From contig JAUPFV010000001.1 of NCBI GenBank assembly GCA_036936605.1, positions 33,737,900-33,801,899 on the forward strand: DNA of 64,000 nt, written 5' to 3'. The stretch is from Limnanthes douglasii subsp. nivea. Lineage: Eukaryota; Streptophyta; Magnoliopsida; Brassicales; Limnanthaceae. The translations under genes were made by a program, and so were the position numbers. Position 1 is the first letter of the stretch; each line of letters opens with the position of its first letter. Of this stretch, positions 21,856-35,139 are shown piece by piece. The notes under the pieces are model-generated. The model had not been told where the DNA came from and searched no databases. It worked only from the letters and a program-made list of their open reading frames with translations.

Positions 21856-24800
21856 TATATATATATATATATATATATATCCAAATTAGTTGACCCCGAA
21901 TGATTGACGTTTGTATGTGGTTATAAATATCAGCTTTGAACTGGTGTGCTAAAGAACTAGAAACGATCATTTGTTTTATGAGCATAAAATAAAAGACCGA
22001 CAAGAGAGAATAGAGGTCGTTCACACTTTGAGTTAATATTATTGAAATAACTTAACATCGTCAAACTTCAATTTAATACATTTTATTTTTTTAATAAAAG
22101 TTATAGGAGGGTATTTATCATTCGGCCGATGCCAAACAATATTTCATCATGTTGGCGAATATTTGCATAAATTATTTTCTACTCATGAGTGCCTCGTAAT
22201 GGTGGATCTTTAATAGTTTTTTACTTTTTTTTCCTCAATTAAATTGAGCTCGATCATTCTTCATTCTTTGTTCCCCTCTTGAGAATAATTAAAAATCCTA
22301 AAGGATGGTAATGTTGTTTTATTAGGACAACCGCATCCATGTTGTATACCAAGACAAAAATAGTTTTCCATATAGGCCCATAACAGTTCTTGAAGAAAGT
22401 TTGTCCACTTACCTGAAACTCGTACCATACTCTTTTAAAACCTTCTAAGATATTGTTCTTTGCCACCTCCACCTAACCATTTTACTAAGGATGGAAAGGG
22501 TTTGAAAAATATTGCTCTATGACTCTGGTTCAACAAAAAAAATCTCAGTGTTCTGTAATTAAAAACCGTTATTTGTGGTGGTCGATCGCGGTAAGACAAA
22601 CTTATGACAGATTTTGGTGAAGATGAAGTTGATTATATTTTTTACAAGTATCATGGAGAGTGGTTTAGCCTCTATCCAATTTGAAAAATAATTCACAACA
22701 ACAATGAAATGTCGACAATCTCCTAAGACGCTAGATAAAGGTCCGGCCAGATCGAGGCACCATCTATTAACATGCAAAGCTTCAGATATCGATTCTTAAT
22801 ATACATGCTAACACTGAATTATGTTGGCAAATTGCTAACAATAGTCATACGTTTCCAGAAACTCCATTGCATAGGCTAATATTATTGGTTAGTAAAATTC
22901 TTCTAAGAGAATTCTTCGCGTCAATATTTTAAAACCATAGTGTACTGAGCGCGCTCTACAATAAATTTCTTTCAAAACTACAAGATATTCTTTGTGGTCA
23001 ATGAACTATAACAGAAGAGACTCAATCCTGGTTTGTACAACATTATCCTCAGTAAAAGGAACCCATTTAGCCTAAACTTTAACTTTTGAAATATTGTTTG
23101 ATCGCTACGGTATGCTCCATTTGTAAAGAAATCTATAATTTCTTACCTGCAATCGTCAATATCATCAATGTATATCTCGAAAGGTTCTTCGGTTCTTGGC
23201 TCGTGTTTTATTGGTCGTATGATTCTCTTGAAAAATGACCTAAGGTTTGGTTTCAGATCAGGCTACCAAAGCCATAGAATATGCTAGGGAATATTATGTC
23301 CTTGAGACTTTCTCATATTGAATGCTTTCAAAGAGTTGTGCTTGACTTTTCAACACCTTAAGGTATTTGATCAAATTCTTTTTGTGAGCTTATGCACGTC
23401 TGAGATCATGATTTATCAGAACTTATGAGTCATGTATCGGCTCAACCTTCTTCACTCCGCAAATATACGCAAACTAAAGTCTTGCAATAGCAGTTTCGTA
23501 CTCATCCTCATTGTTCGACCCACAACTTGAGATACTAGGTCCCTCGTTAGTTCAGGCCAACTATTTTGTCTCTTAACTCTCACATGATGTTTTAGGTTTA
23601 TTAGCATGAAACTATGTTAGGAAATAAGCCAAAACCTGAGCTTTGATGAATATCATTGGCTCATATGATATGTTGAAGTCCCCAATGTTTGTGTAGAATG
23701 TTCCAGAGCGAAAAAAGGTTTGAAACATAATGAGATGTCTTTGAAAGTAAAGTATCATTTTCATGAAATGACGATTAATGCTAGGGCCAATGTTTCTAGC
23801 TGAAAGTATAAGTTTTCTATTGATCATAAGATTTTACTCACGTTTTAGATAAGCTTCAAATAATTATCTTATTCCTTTAATAAGACCGCATTTGTAACGT
23901 AATCAGACACATCTAAATAAATGAATAGTTTTTCTAAGGGGATCTCCAGAGATGCAATATTTTTTTATCTTACTAAACATTTCTTCACAATCTTTGGTCA
24001 AATCGAAAGTTGTTATCATTTCTCATGATTTGAAGTAATGGAACATATTTGTTTGAAAAACGAGAAATAACTGCAGTGGGCCTACTCGTTAAGACCTAAC
24101 TTATTTTGGGGACCGATGAGGTTTCATGAAATCAAAGGTTTTAGTTTTAAAGGCTAAACTTCCATTCATTTATCACTAACCAAATTACCAAAGAATATTT
24201 TGGATATGCACAATACTCTCCAACTCACAATAGCATCTGATAACTCATTTCCTCATTTAGTCAAGCATACCAGAATAAAAGTACAATATCGTGCTCACAT
24301 ATGTATGACAAATGTACTGATTTCTCGTGTGTACTATTTGTCAGATGTAGCACACATAGATCAACAACATTTTTATAAAAATCTGATATTCAACATCAAT
24401 CCAGACCGTTAGTTACTCCGCTACATTAAAAAGCTTTCATGTGTCGTCAGAACTCCTTTAGAAATCATGCTCTACACCTTCAGTGCCGCAAATGAGCATT
24501 ATACATTTTTGGTTCAATAGAAGTATCATGCTTTCCTCCCTCATAAATTTCATTTAGGTTCCAGTGAACATCTTTACACCTAGGTTTCGACTCCAACTTC
24601 TACTTACGAAAGATTCAAACAATTTTCACTTTACATATCATGAGTTGTATATTTTCAACCCTATGCGATTGTTGAGAATATTTTGTTCTTAAGTTATTTT
24701 TATCCTACACTTTACATCTTTATATAATTCAAACTTAAAATACCGATAGACATAATTGATCAATGAGATGAAGATTAATTCATGTTTTTCGAACAACTAT

Positions 24801-25317
24801 GATAAAAAAATTAGTTTTTATTTTTTTATATCATGAATCGAACTTTGACCAAGTTTTCATAAATATCGGTCAACCTCCAAAACCATCAGAAAGAACATTA
24901 GAAAGTCATTAATATAGAACATAATACGTAAACAAATTGAAAAAGGGAACAACAACTAGTTTTTCCTGGTGAGAGAAACTCATATTTCTCTCTAGGATTT
25001 CTTTCAAAATCTATCCACAACCATTTATTTTGAAGCTTAAACTCTCATTTCCACTATTTTGTTTTCAAATTCTCACTCACAAGTCTTAGGACTTGTTAAA
25101 GGGGAAATTTCCATCCCATGCTCATACTTTTTTTCTTGTTTTCCAACAATTAATTTGAGCTCTCTTCTTTTCTCCAAGTCTCCAATGGTTGTCTTTAAGA
25201 TTTAGTTTTGTGATTTCTTTCAAAACTGAGGTTGGTGGCGACACTAGATCCTTTATGGCCAAGTTAAGCGAGGTAGGTATCCATCGTGAAAGAAAATCTG
25301 ATTGGGATCAGTTGCGC
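21856..25317. repeat. composite block B, direct copy of block A
   Basis: Begins in the (AT)n run at 21850-21880, continues CCAAATTAGTTGACCCCGAA and repeats block A with a 3,464-bp offset, with roughly a few percent differences by eye. It lacks the R1 and LTR part. It contains the same Tat fragment, the same unknown ORF and the same LINE start, ending at GATCAGTTGCGCTAAAT. Confidence 0.85.
22130..24160 (-). pseudogene. Tat pol fragment, block B
   Basis: Same domain order as in block A. Integrase at 22559-22777 (RWCLDLAGPLSSVLGD and NYFSNWIEAKPLS), integrase C-terminus at 22254-22472 (NCYGPIWKTIFVLVYNMDA), RNase H end at 23612-23827. Most stops are shared with blocks A and C, so the decay preceded the duplication. 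Confidence 0.8.
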
Positions 25318-26465
25318 TAAATTTACACGAAACTTACGAAAATTTGTGCTAAATTTGCACGGAACATACGAAATACTATAACACATTAATCAATACATAA
25401 CCATGTGGTTTAAGCATAAACTATACCAAACTATATGGGATAGTCACTTACTTAAGTACGCTTTTATGTTATATTTGTGCGAAATTTACACGAAACTACG
25501 AAAATTTGGGCTAAATTTTGCACGGAACATAAACAAATTTTGTACTAAATTTTATATTATAGAGTTTTCCATGGTATTCATAGGTGCCCTCTAAATCTGT
25601 CTTTGTGAATTTATAATACAATATGGATGTCACTATTAACGAAACCAAAAAAATATTGAAATACGTGGAAGAAATAAGATTTAAAGGTATGTAAAGAATA
25701 AACAGGTGAAAGAAAGGAGCTAAACCTTTAGCACTGATGTATTGTGTTTCGATGGAGTTGTTAGGTATGAAGAGAGACCTTGAGCACTAATCAATTGTGT
25801 TTTGATCAAGTTGTTTTGTAGGAAGAGAAAATAGCAGCTCTGATATTTACAGAAAACAGTGTATTTACAAAATATTATTTACTAATGAAAGAATCGAACC
25901 GCATGCACAACAAAACTAATAAACACAACAAAAAACACTATAAATTCTAATACATCCATCAGGTGCATTACAACAGTAGATAAGATTTACGATGGCACAC
26001 AAATTCAACACTCGTAATCAGGTAGGTACATTGGACCATTCATTGTTTCAACAAATAACTTCCTGAAACACCCTGTAAATCATATAATATTGATATCAGT
26101 GCTAACCAAACAAAAGAAATATTGAAATAGGTGAAATAGCTAAAATAGCTAAACATGTAGCAGTATTTTAATGTGAAACGATCAGTTGTTTGGTAGGAAG
26201 AGAAAATAGTTATGATATTTATAGACCCGGGGAAGAACTTTCAGACGTTTAAGGATTGTTGTTGCCACTCAAACCATTTTAGCAGTTTTATATTTTTAGA
26301 AGTAGACGATGCGGAGTGGACTGTGTGATTCTTAAAGTAGAACTAGTCGATGTCGGTTGGATTCTGTTCTTGAAGGTGGATGCGGATTGGACTCTTATTA
26401 GTGGTCTGCGGAGTGGACTGTTATTAAACTTAAAAAAATAATTTAATATCAGCAACATATATTTT
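25318..26465. other. unique spacer between blocks B and C
   Basis: AT-rich, no gene recognised. It holds short internal duplications: ACACGAAACTTACGAAAATT at about 25325 recurs in diverged form at about 25489; TAGGAAGAGAAAATAG occurs near 25820 and 26192; TGCGGAGTGGACTG occurs near 26309 and 26408. Confidence 0.5.
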
Positions 26466-27049
26466 AAAAAATATAGAAATAATAATTATTTTAAAAAATA
26501 AAAATAAAAAATATCAAATTTGAATGATAAAACAGAATTAAATTTGAATGACTATTTGTACAACACTTCCCAAATTGACACGCAACTGCATTTAAGAAGA
26601 GACAACATGTCATATATTAAATTTATAGATTGTGTCAAATCTAGGGACACGATGATTTTGAAAGATATGACTTAAATGAAAGAAAACGTGATAACCAGGT
26701 GATTATTCCCTGATTTAAGTCTGTTTGTAAAGATGCGTGTGTTGTAAATGAATCATTGCCAAAATAATGTGTCATGGACTATCAATAGAGAATAGGTTTT
26801 GGTCGATCAAACAAAAGACGAGATTATTTTCCCAACAAATAACTAAAGAAATAGTGGTAGAGGACATGTTCAGTGCTGCAGGCCACATCACAAAAGCTTG
26901 TTGCTCGTGTTTATGTGTAGCTTCCATTCCAGTTCAATATATCTGCCGCACATTGGAGAATATGATTATTTCCTTTACTTGTGTTTTTTACTACGAGGTC
27001 TTGTTTTCTATGCAAATGTTTTTTGTGCGAAGTTCTTTAAAATAGTATA

Positions 27050-27460
27050 TATATATAATGGTGTAGATTATTTTAAACTAAGGGTAATTTTGTCCAACGT
27101 TTTAAAGAACTTTTAAAGGTATTAAATGTTTGGGTGTTCCGTAGCGAGAGATTTAAGCTGTATGGTTGTATTAAATGTTCATTACCCTCATTAATGAAAG
27201 TGGTTGGGTATTTATACCCTTAATTATGAACCCATGGGCTTTCGGGTCAAGTTGTGAAACCGGGTCGAGTTTAAAGACCCATTAGTTTTTAAGTAGATTA
27301 ACACCTAGCTTATTCAAAAGGTGTTTAGTGTTTTAATACTTTTGTCCTGTCCTTATAGTTCAGCGGGCAATTATTGTCTGAATTACCCCTGTCCGGTTTT
27401 ATCAGTGAGTGGTGGTGAATAAATCCGGACTCATCAATATATATATATATATATATATCC
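27050..27460 (-). repeat. minus-strand Tat LTR in block C
   Basis: Same landmarks as 17950-18430, including the minus-strand TATA box near 27210. It ends in a (TA)n run at about 27437-27460. Confidence 0.6.
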
Positions 27461-27719
27461 AAATTAGTTGACCCCGAAATTAGTTGACCCCGAATGATTG
27501 ACGTTTGCATGTGGTTATAAATATCAGCTCTGAACTGGTGTGTTGAAGAACTAGAAACGATCATTTGTTTTATGAGCATAAAATAAGAGACCGACAAGAG
27601 AGAACAAAGGTCGTTCACACTTTGAGTTAATATTATTGTTATAACTTAACATCGTCAAACTTCAATTCAATACATTTATTTTTTTTAATAAAAGTTATAG
27701 GAGGGTATTCGACATTCGG

Positions 27720-29750
27720 CTGATGCCAAACAATATTTCATCATGTTGGCGAATATTTACATAAATTATTTTCTACTCATAAGTGCCTCATAATGGTGGA
27801 TCTTTAATAGTTTTTTACTTTTTTGTCCTCAATCAAATTGAGCTCGATCATTCTTCATTCTTTGTTCCCCTCTTGAGAATAATTAAAAATCCTAAAGGAT
27901 GGTGATGTTGTTTGATTAGGAGAAGCGCATCCATGTTGTATACCATGACAAAAATAGTTTTCCATATAGGCCCATAACAGTTCTTGAAGAAAGTTTGACC
28001 ACTTACCTGAAACCCGTACCATGCTCTTTTAAAACCTTCTAAGATACTGTTCTTAGACACCTCCACCTAACCATTTTACTAAGGATGGAAAGGGTTTGAA
28101 AAATATTGCTTTATGCCTCTGGTTCAACAAAAAAAATCTCAGTGTTCTGTAATTAAAAACCGTTATTTGTGGTGGTCGACCACGGTAAGACAAACTTATG
28201 ACAGATTTTGGTGAAGATGAAGTTGATTATATTTTTTACAGGTATCATGGAGAGTGGTTTAGCCTCTATCCAATTTGAAAAATAATTCACAACAACAATG
28301 AAATGTCGACAATCTCCTAAGACGCTAGATAAAGGTCCGGCCAGATCGAGGCACCATCTATTAACATGCAAAGCTTCAGATATCGATTCTTAATATACAT
28401 GCTAACACTGAATTATGTTGGCAAATTGCTAACAATAGTCATACGTTTCCAGAAACTCCATTGCATAGGCTAATATTATTGGTTAGTAAAATTCTTCTAA
28501 GAGAATTCTTCGCGTCAATATTTTAAAACCATAGTGTACTGAGCGCGCTCTACAATAAAGTTCTTTTAAAACTACAAGATATTCTTTGTGGTCAATGAAC
28601 TATAATAGAAGAGACTCAATCCTGGTTTGTACAACATTATCCTCAGTAAAAGGAACCCATTTAGCCTAAACTTTAACTTTTGAAATATTGTTTTATCGCT
28701 ACGGTATGCTCCATTTGTAAAGAAATCTAGAATTTCTTACCTGCAATCGTCAATATCATTAATGTATATCTCGAAAGGTTCTTCGGTTCTTGGCTCGTGT
28801 TTTATTGGTCGTATGATGCTCTTGAAAAATGACCTAAGGTTCGGTTTCAGATCAGGCTACCAAAGCCATAGAATATGCTACGGAATATTATGTCCTTGAG
28901 TCTTTCTCATATTGAATGCTTTCAAAGAGTTGTGCTTGACTTTTCAACACCTTAAGGTATTTGATCAAATTATTTTTGTGAGCTTATGCACGTCTGAGAT
29001 CATGATTTATCAGAACTTATGAGTCATGTATCGGCTCAACCTTCTTTACTCCACAAATATGCGCAAACTAAAGTCTTGCAATAGCAGTTTCGTACTCATC
29101 CTCATTGTTCGACCCAGAACTTGAGATACTAGGTCCCTCGTTAGTTCAGGCCAACTATTTTGTCTCTTAACTCTCACATGATGTTTTAGGTTTATTAGCA
29201 TGAAACTATGTTAGGAAATAAGCCAAAACCTGAGCTTTGATGAATATCATTGGCTCATATGATATGTTGAAGTCCCCAATGTTTGTGTAGAATGTTCCAG
29301 AGCAAAAAAAGGTTTGAAACATAATGAGATGTCTTTGAAAGTAAAGTATCATTTTCATGAAATGACGATTAATGCTAGGGCCAATGTTTCTAGCTGAAAG
29401 TATAAGTTTTCTATTGATCATAAGATTTTACTCACGTTTTAGATAAGCTTCAAATAATTATCTTATTCCTTTAATAAGACCGCATTTGTAACGTAATCAG
29501 ACACATCTAAGTAAATGAATAGTTTTTCTAAGGGGATCTCCAGAGATGCAATATTTTTTTTATCTTACTAAACATTTCGTCACAATCTTTGGTCAACTCG
29601 AAAGTTGTTATCAATTCTCATGATTTGAAATAATGGAACATATTTGTTTGAAAAACGGGAAATAACTGCAGTGGGCCTACTCGTTAAGACCTAACTTCTT
29701 TTGGGGACCGATGAGGTTTCATGAAATCAAAGCTTTTAGTTTTAAAGGCT
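27720..29750 (-). pseudogene. Tat pol fragment, block C
   Basis: Integrase core at 28153-28371, C-terminus at 27848-28066, RNase H end at 29206-29421; domain order as in block A. It shares most inactivating changes with A and B. Confidence 0.8.
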
Positions 29751-30804
29751 AAACTTCAATTCATTTATCACTAACCAAATTACCAAAGAATATTTTGGAT
29801 ATGCACAATATTCTCCAACTCACAATAGCGTCTGATAACTCATTTCCTCATTTAGTCAAGCATACCAGAATAAAAGTACAATATCGTGCTGACATATGTA
29901 TGACAAATATAGTGATTTCTCGTGTGTACTATTTGTCAGATGTAGCTCACATAGATCAACAACATTTTTATAAAAATCTGATATTCAACATCAATTCAGA
30001 CCGTTAGTGACTCCGCTACATTAAAAATCTTTCATGTGTCGTCAGAACTCCTTTAGAAATCATGCTCTACACCTTCAGTACCGCAAATGAGCATTATGCA
30101 TTTTGGGTTCAATAGAAGTATCCTGCTTTCCTCCGTCATAAATTTCATTTAGGTTCCAGTGAACATCTTTACACCTAGGTTTCGACTCCAACTTCTACTT
30201 ACGAAAGATTCAAACAATTTTCACTTTACATATCATGAGTTGTATATTTTCAACCCTATGCGATTGTTGAGAATATTTTGTTCTTAAGTTATTTTTATCC
30301 TACACTTTACATCTTTATATAATTCAAACTTAAAATACCGTTAGACATAATTGATCAATGAGATGAAGATTAATTCATGTTTTTAGAACAACTATGATAA
30401 AAAAAATTAGTTTTTAATTTTTTATAATATGAATCGAACGTTGACCAAGCTTTCATAAATATCGGTCAACCTCCAAAACCATCAGAAAGAACATTAGAAA
30501 GTCATTAATATAGAACGTAATATGTAAACAAATTGAAAAAGGGAATAACAACTAGTTTTCCTGGTGAGAGAAACTCATATTTCTCTCTAGGATTTCTTTC
30601 AAAATCTATCCACAACCATTGATTTTGAAGCTTAAACTCTCATTTCCACTATTTTGTTTTCAAATTCTCACTCACAAGTCTTAGGACTTGTTGAAGGGGA
30701 AATTTCTATCCCATGCTCATACTTATTTTCTTGTTTTTCAACAATTAATTTGAGCTCTCTTCTTTTCTCCAAGTCTCCAATGGTTATCTTTAAGATTTAG
30801 TTTT

Positions 30805-31650
30805 ATGATTTCTTTCAAAACTGAGATTGGTGGCGACACTAGATCCTTCATGGTCAAGCTAAGCGAGGTAGGTATCCATCGTGTAAGAAAATCTGACCAT
30901 GACGCCACCAAGTATATTTCCATATGCAAGTTCATACAGTTTCAGATCTACATTGGGCTGTTTCACGTCAAACATAATGACTTGGTCAAGGTGGATCTGT
31001 CGTCTGAATGCTTCATAAAGATTCGTTCAGAGAACTTCGGCGGGATTCCGAATTTGGTGAATCAGAGTTGTGCTGGAAGTCTTTGTAGCAACATCAAAGT
31101 TGTTACTTCCTTGCACCGGTCGCTGGTCGTTACATCATGCTACGGATGCGGGATGAGGCCGTCTCCAATTATTTCTACCCTCTTTCGGTTGGCTTCATTG
31201 TAGCTCGTTTTCTCCCTCATGATGAGTGACATGGTTCCTGTCCTAACCAACTGCTAGGTCCCCGCTTCAAGACAGGAGGAATTGTAGATTTTAAGCAACG
31301 GTGTAATACTCAATGCCGATGCACTCCCAGTCCTCAGATTCGATCCACTAATTTCAGTATGTTACGTGTTCTTCCTCCAGCCCATGTGGCGTGCCTCTAT
31401 AGCCACGATGTGCACCTTAATCTTTGGAATAGTTAAACGCACAGCCGTCAACTCCAGAAAGTGTTCAATGGCTTGAAACTCTGGTGGGCTATGGATACTA
31501 AAATCATCACCAGTATTTCCTTCGGCTTAATCCTGAGCCTTTTCTTGTAGGTTTATGGTTTTGGACCCGCCATTCTTATATTGTTAAAGTCTCGGGTGTT
31601 TGAGTATTTACATATTACTTTTTATACTAGCTCTTTATAACTTTTTCTTT
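30805..31650 (+). pseudogene. LINE ORF1-like remnant
   Basis: Open for 132 codons (30805-31203), starting MISFKTEIGGDTRSF, with VGIHRVRKSDHDATKY and LVKVDLSSECFIKIRSENFG, then broken. I infer ORF1 from its place before ORF2; no zinc knuckle is evident. The first about 30 codons are also present in blocks A and B. Confidence 0.5.
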
Positions 31651-32119
31651 AATTGTAAATTAGTCACAAACAATTTTGTTCGGAAAATAGTATTCTTTTA
31701 TAAAAAAATCGGCTCGTCAGGGCGAAAAATCAACATAAATTAATGGTTTTTTACTTTGAGTTCCCAAACACGATGTTGGAGATGACTCGCAGACGGCCCG
31801 ACAAAGAGTCTGCTGTTGAGTCCCCTGATCTCTTGCTTATTGTTTCCTGCGAGAATCACTTCCCACCATTATCCTCCTACGATGACTTGCGCATAAGCAT
31901 GGAAAGGGAAACTATTTGGTAGTTTTCCGTGGTATCGAATGCCGCAATGATACCGTTGTTGATAAAATGGGATCGGGATAAATATAAGGACCCCTCTGTA
32001 AGTGAAGTTACATCGTCAATTATTTAAGTCGGAAAGCCTGCTCCGCAGGCCAAGGTGAGTATGTATGAGAATAACCTCCCACATGCTAGTTATTCTTCTG
32101 CTTATACTTTTTTATTGAT

Positions 32120-32900
32120 ATGCGTATGTCCTACTGGAATGTAAAAGGTCTAAACGAACCCGTTAGACAAAAAACTATGATTATGTATTTTTAAATAGTA
32201 TTATTGTAATTTTCTTCCTTGAGATTAAAGTTAATGTTGAAAATATCTCCATAATTATGAGCTTAATGCTCCATCGTGGCAATTAAAACTAAAAATGACC
32301 ACCACCACTGTGGAGAAATTTGGATAAATTGGAACCCGGTATCTACAACATTACCATCAGATTCATATCTCCCTAAATCATAGACAGTTCCATTACTTGG
32401 ATCTCTAAAAACCAAACTTTTAACCTTTCAACTATCTATAGATTTAATGAGCCGATTAACCGCCATCACTTTTGGCCTGCTATTGATCTCATTGCTCAGA
32501 GTAGATCTAATTCTCCTTGGATTGTCATGGGTGATTTTAATGTCATCCACTATCCGTTGGAGCGCACTAGCAATATAAACCTTTGGAATAGATTCATTGC
32601 CGCCTTTAATGATTTTTTCCATGTTAGTGGCCTTGATGACCTTAGAGCCTCGGGTTTCCAGTTCTCTTGGTCAAATAAACAGGCTGACAACCCCATTTTC
32701 TCTAAGATTGATAAGGCACTTGTTAATTGTCGTTAGGATGATGCCTTCTTCAATTATTTTGCCTATTTTGACTTCCCAGCACTTCAGACCACACCCCCAT
32801 CACTCTCTATCTCACCACGCCTTACTTCACCACCCCAAGACTTTTAAATACTTCAATATGTGGTAGTCTCACCCTTGCTTCTCCAACCTAGTTACTGATA
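32120..32900 (+). pseudogene. LINE ORF2 endonuclease remnant
   Basis: The start reads MRMSYWNVKGLNEPVRQK, the usual opening of plant L1 ORF2 (WNVRGLN). Later SPWIVMGDFNVIHYPLERTS carries the GDFN motif of APE-type endonucleases, followed by LRASGFQFSWSNKQADNPIFSKIDKALVN. Stops at about 32192 and 32735 and frame changes inactivate it. Confidence 0.8.
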
Positions 32901-33139
32901 GCTGGAACACCCACTGCTCGTGCAATCCCATGTTTATCATCCCTATTAAGCTGTCCCGCCTGGCGGAGGTGTTGTCCTCCTTAAATAAGCGCAAATTTAG
33001 AGATTTTAGTAATAAAGTTGAGGAGGCCCAAACGACCTTTTCCCAGGCCCAGTTGAACTTGGCTAATAACCTAGCTTGCAGCTCTCTTGTCTTCCTTGAG
33101 TGTGAGGCTTCCAACTCCTATATTTTCTTTAGCTGTGCT

Positions 33140-34240
33140 GATGAGTCTTTCCTAAAGCAAAAATACCGTAAAGCCTGGCTTAAATTGGGGGATATAAACT
33201 CAAAGTTATTCCATAATAGTTTATGGGCCCGAAAAAAATCTTTGCCATCAACAACCCGGATGGGTCCACCAGCTCTAATCCTAGAGATGTTTCAAACATA
33301 TTTTTCAGCCACTTCTCTAGCCTAATTGGTTCCTGCAGCCCCCCGACTACCTGGGCCTTGATAGGATTAGATCCCTTATCAACACCAAAATCTCCCCAGT
33401 TGACAACATCAATATGATTAATCCAATTCTAGACGCTGATATCAAAACAACCCTTTTTGATATCGACAACAACAAAGCCCCATGTCTCGATGGTTTTAGC
33501 ACCGACTTTTTCAAGGCACATTGATCCACTGTTGGGCCTGATATTGTATGGCGGTCAAACATTTCTTCCATCATGGGAAAATGGACCCCATCTGGAATAA
33601 TACGCTTATTTCTCTTAAACCTAAATTAGAATTTTCATACTCTCTTTCTGACTTCAGGTCGATTTCCTATTGTAACGTGATAATATCCAAAGTTTGGCCT
33701 CCTCAATTAAATTTTCCCTCGCTACCTTGATTAATCATCTTAATACACTTTTTTGGTGGATCGCAGCATCACTAATAATATCCTTCTCACCTAAGATTTC
33801 ATGCACGATTACCACACAAACCGCAAAGGTGCAAGATATGCCTTTAAATTTGACTTTACAAAAGCCTTCGACAATGTTCGTAGGTGTATTCTTTTGGACG
33901 TTATCTGTATTATGGAGTTTCCCACCATGATTATTGGTTTGATGTTCTAATTTTTCTCCATCCCATCTTATGTTGTCTGCATTATTGGTGGTATCTGAGG
34001 GTCTTTCAAGGGGGAAAAGGGCCTCCGCCAATGAGATACTCTCTTCCCGTATCTGTTTGTTATTGTTATATAGGTCCTCTCTTGCACTATTCGCAAAAAA
34101 AGTCAGACCTCTTCATTTGGGTTTCATTAAAAGAGCCATAAGCTCAAGATCATCGACCTTTTTTTTTGCGGACGATCTTATGATCTTTTTTCGTGCAAAT
34201 CTCACTTCTCCCTCCTTATCAAAGAGGGGTTGAATGAGTT
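33140..34240 (+). pseudogene. LINE ORF2 reverse transcriptase remnant
   Basis: Reads, over several frames, DIDNNKAPCLDGFSTDFFKA, then WNNTLISLKPK and FRSISYCNV (canonical NxTxIxLIPK and DFRPISxCN), FKFDFTKAFDNV, a LRQxDxLxPYLFV-like stretch (about 34020) and FFADDLMIFF (about 34168) with the catalytic ADD. Multiple stops and frameshifts are present. Confidence 0.85.
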
Positions 34241-34357
34241 CACTTTTTTATCTGTATTTCCCCTCAACCCAAGAAAAATAATTTGAGAACAAAAGGTGAA
34301 CTCATTCAGCCCCTCTTTGATAAGAAGGGAGAAGGGAGGTTTGCACGGAAAAAGATC
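34183..34357. repeat. local inverted duplication in the LINE RT
   Basis: About 65-bp arms (34183-34247 and 34291-34357) share GTGCAAATCTCACTTCTCCC-type sequence in opposite orientation, around a 40-bp loop. The left arm is the normal RT sequence; the right arm is its inverted copy. Confidence 0.75.
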
Positions 34358-34528
34358 ATATATATAGAGTCACTCACGCTGTTTGCCACCATATTTCCGA
34401 GGCTTTCGGATTTGGGGTTGGTTCCCTTCTGGTAAGATATTTGGGAATTTAATTTATAACCTAAAGGTTTTCCTACAACGAATACAGACCGCTCTTTCTC
34501 AAAGTCACTAACCGAATAAACTTATAGA

Positions 34529-34955
34529 GGCATTGAACAGTACATCGTCCCTCGACTATCGCGTTTGGTGGCAGATAGTCCCTTGACTTTCAAATGTCCG
34601 TTGACAGTCCCTCAACTATCGCGTTTGGATAAAGTTAGTCCACCAGATCCTTTGTTCCATGAGAGGCTGCCACCTGTCACCATAGTTCCCAGATTTTTGT
34701 ATCACCACTAGGCCCTTGAGTTTAGGTCAAACCCAAAATGTCGAATATTATAGAATAACTATACTCAAGGGACTAGTGGTGATACAAAAATCTAGGGACT
34801 ATGGTGACAGGTGGCAGCCTCTCATGGATCAAAGAATCGGGTGGACTAACTTTATCCAAACGCGATAGTCGAGGGACTGTCAATGGACATTTGAAAGTCA
34901 AGGGATTATCTGCCACCAAACGCGATAGTCGAGGGACAATGTACTGTTCAAATCC
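34529..34955. mobile_element. MITE with fold-back structure and 10-bp target duplication
   Basis: 427 bp. The ends GGCATTGAACAGTAC and GGATTTGAACAGTAC (complement) form inverted repeats that extend over most of the element (CCCTCGACTATCGCGTTTGG in each arm), so it can fold on itself. The target duplication AACTTATAGA is perfect (34519-34528 and 34956-34965), the size expected of Mutator-like elements. No coding. Confidence 0.85.
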
Positions 34956-35139
34956 AACTTATAGACTTCCAAGCATATATTTTATGTAGGTAGACTCTAG
35001 CAGCTAAAGTCTGTCGTCTTTACTACTCAGGTTTACTGGTCCTTGATTTTTATCCTCTCGGTCAGAGTCTTAAACGAACTTTTGCAACTGTTCAGAAGAT
35101 TCCTCTAGTTCAGCCATGATATGAAGATTATTGGCGCTA

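Larger units (their letters stand above)
26466..30900. repeat. composite block C, copy of block A that leads into the full LINE
   Basis: Starts in R1-type sequence and follows block A at an offset of 9,034-9,058 bp through the LTR (about 27050-27460), the Tat pol fragment and the unknown ORF. Blocks A and B leave LINE sequence after the codons for KSD (GAAAATCTGA), but block C continues into the whole LINE, so C is probably the source copy. Confidence 0.85.
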
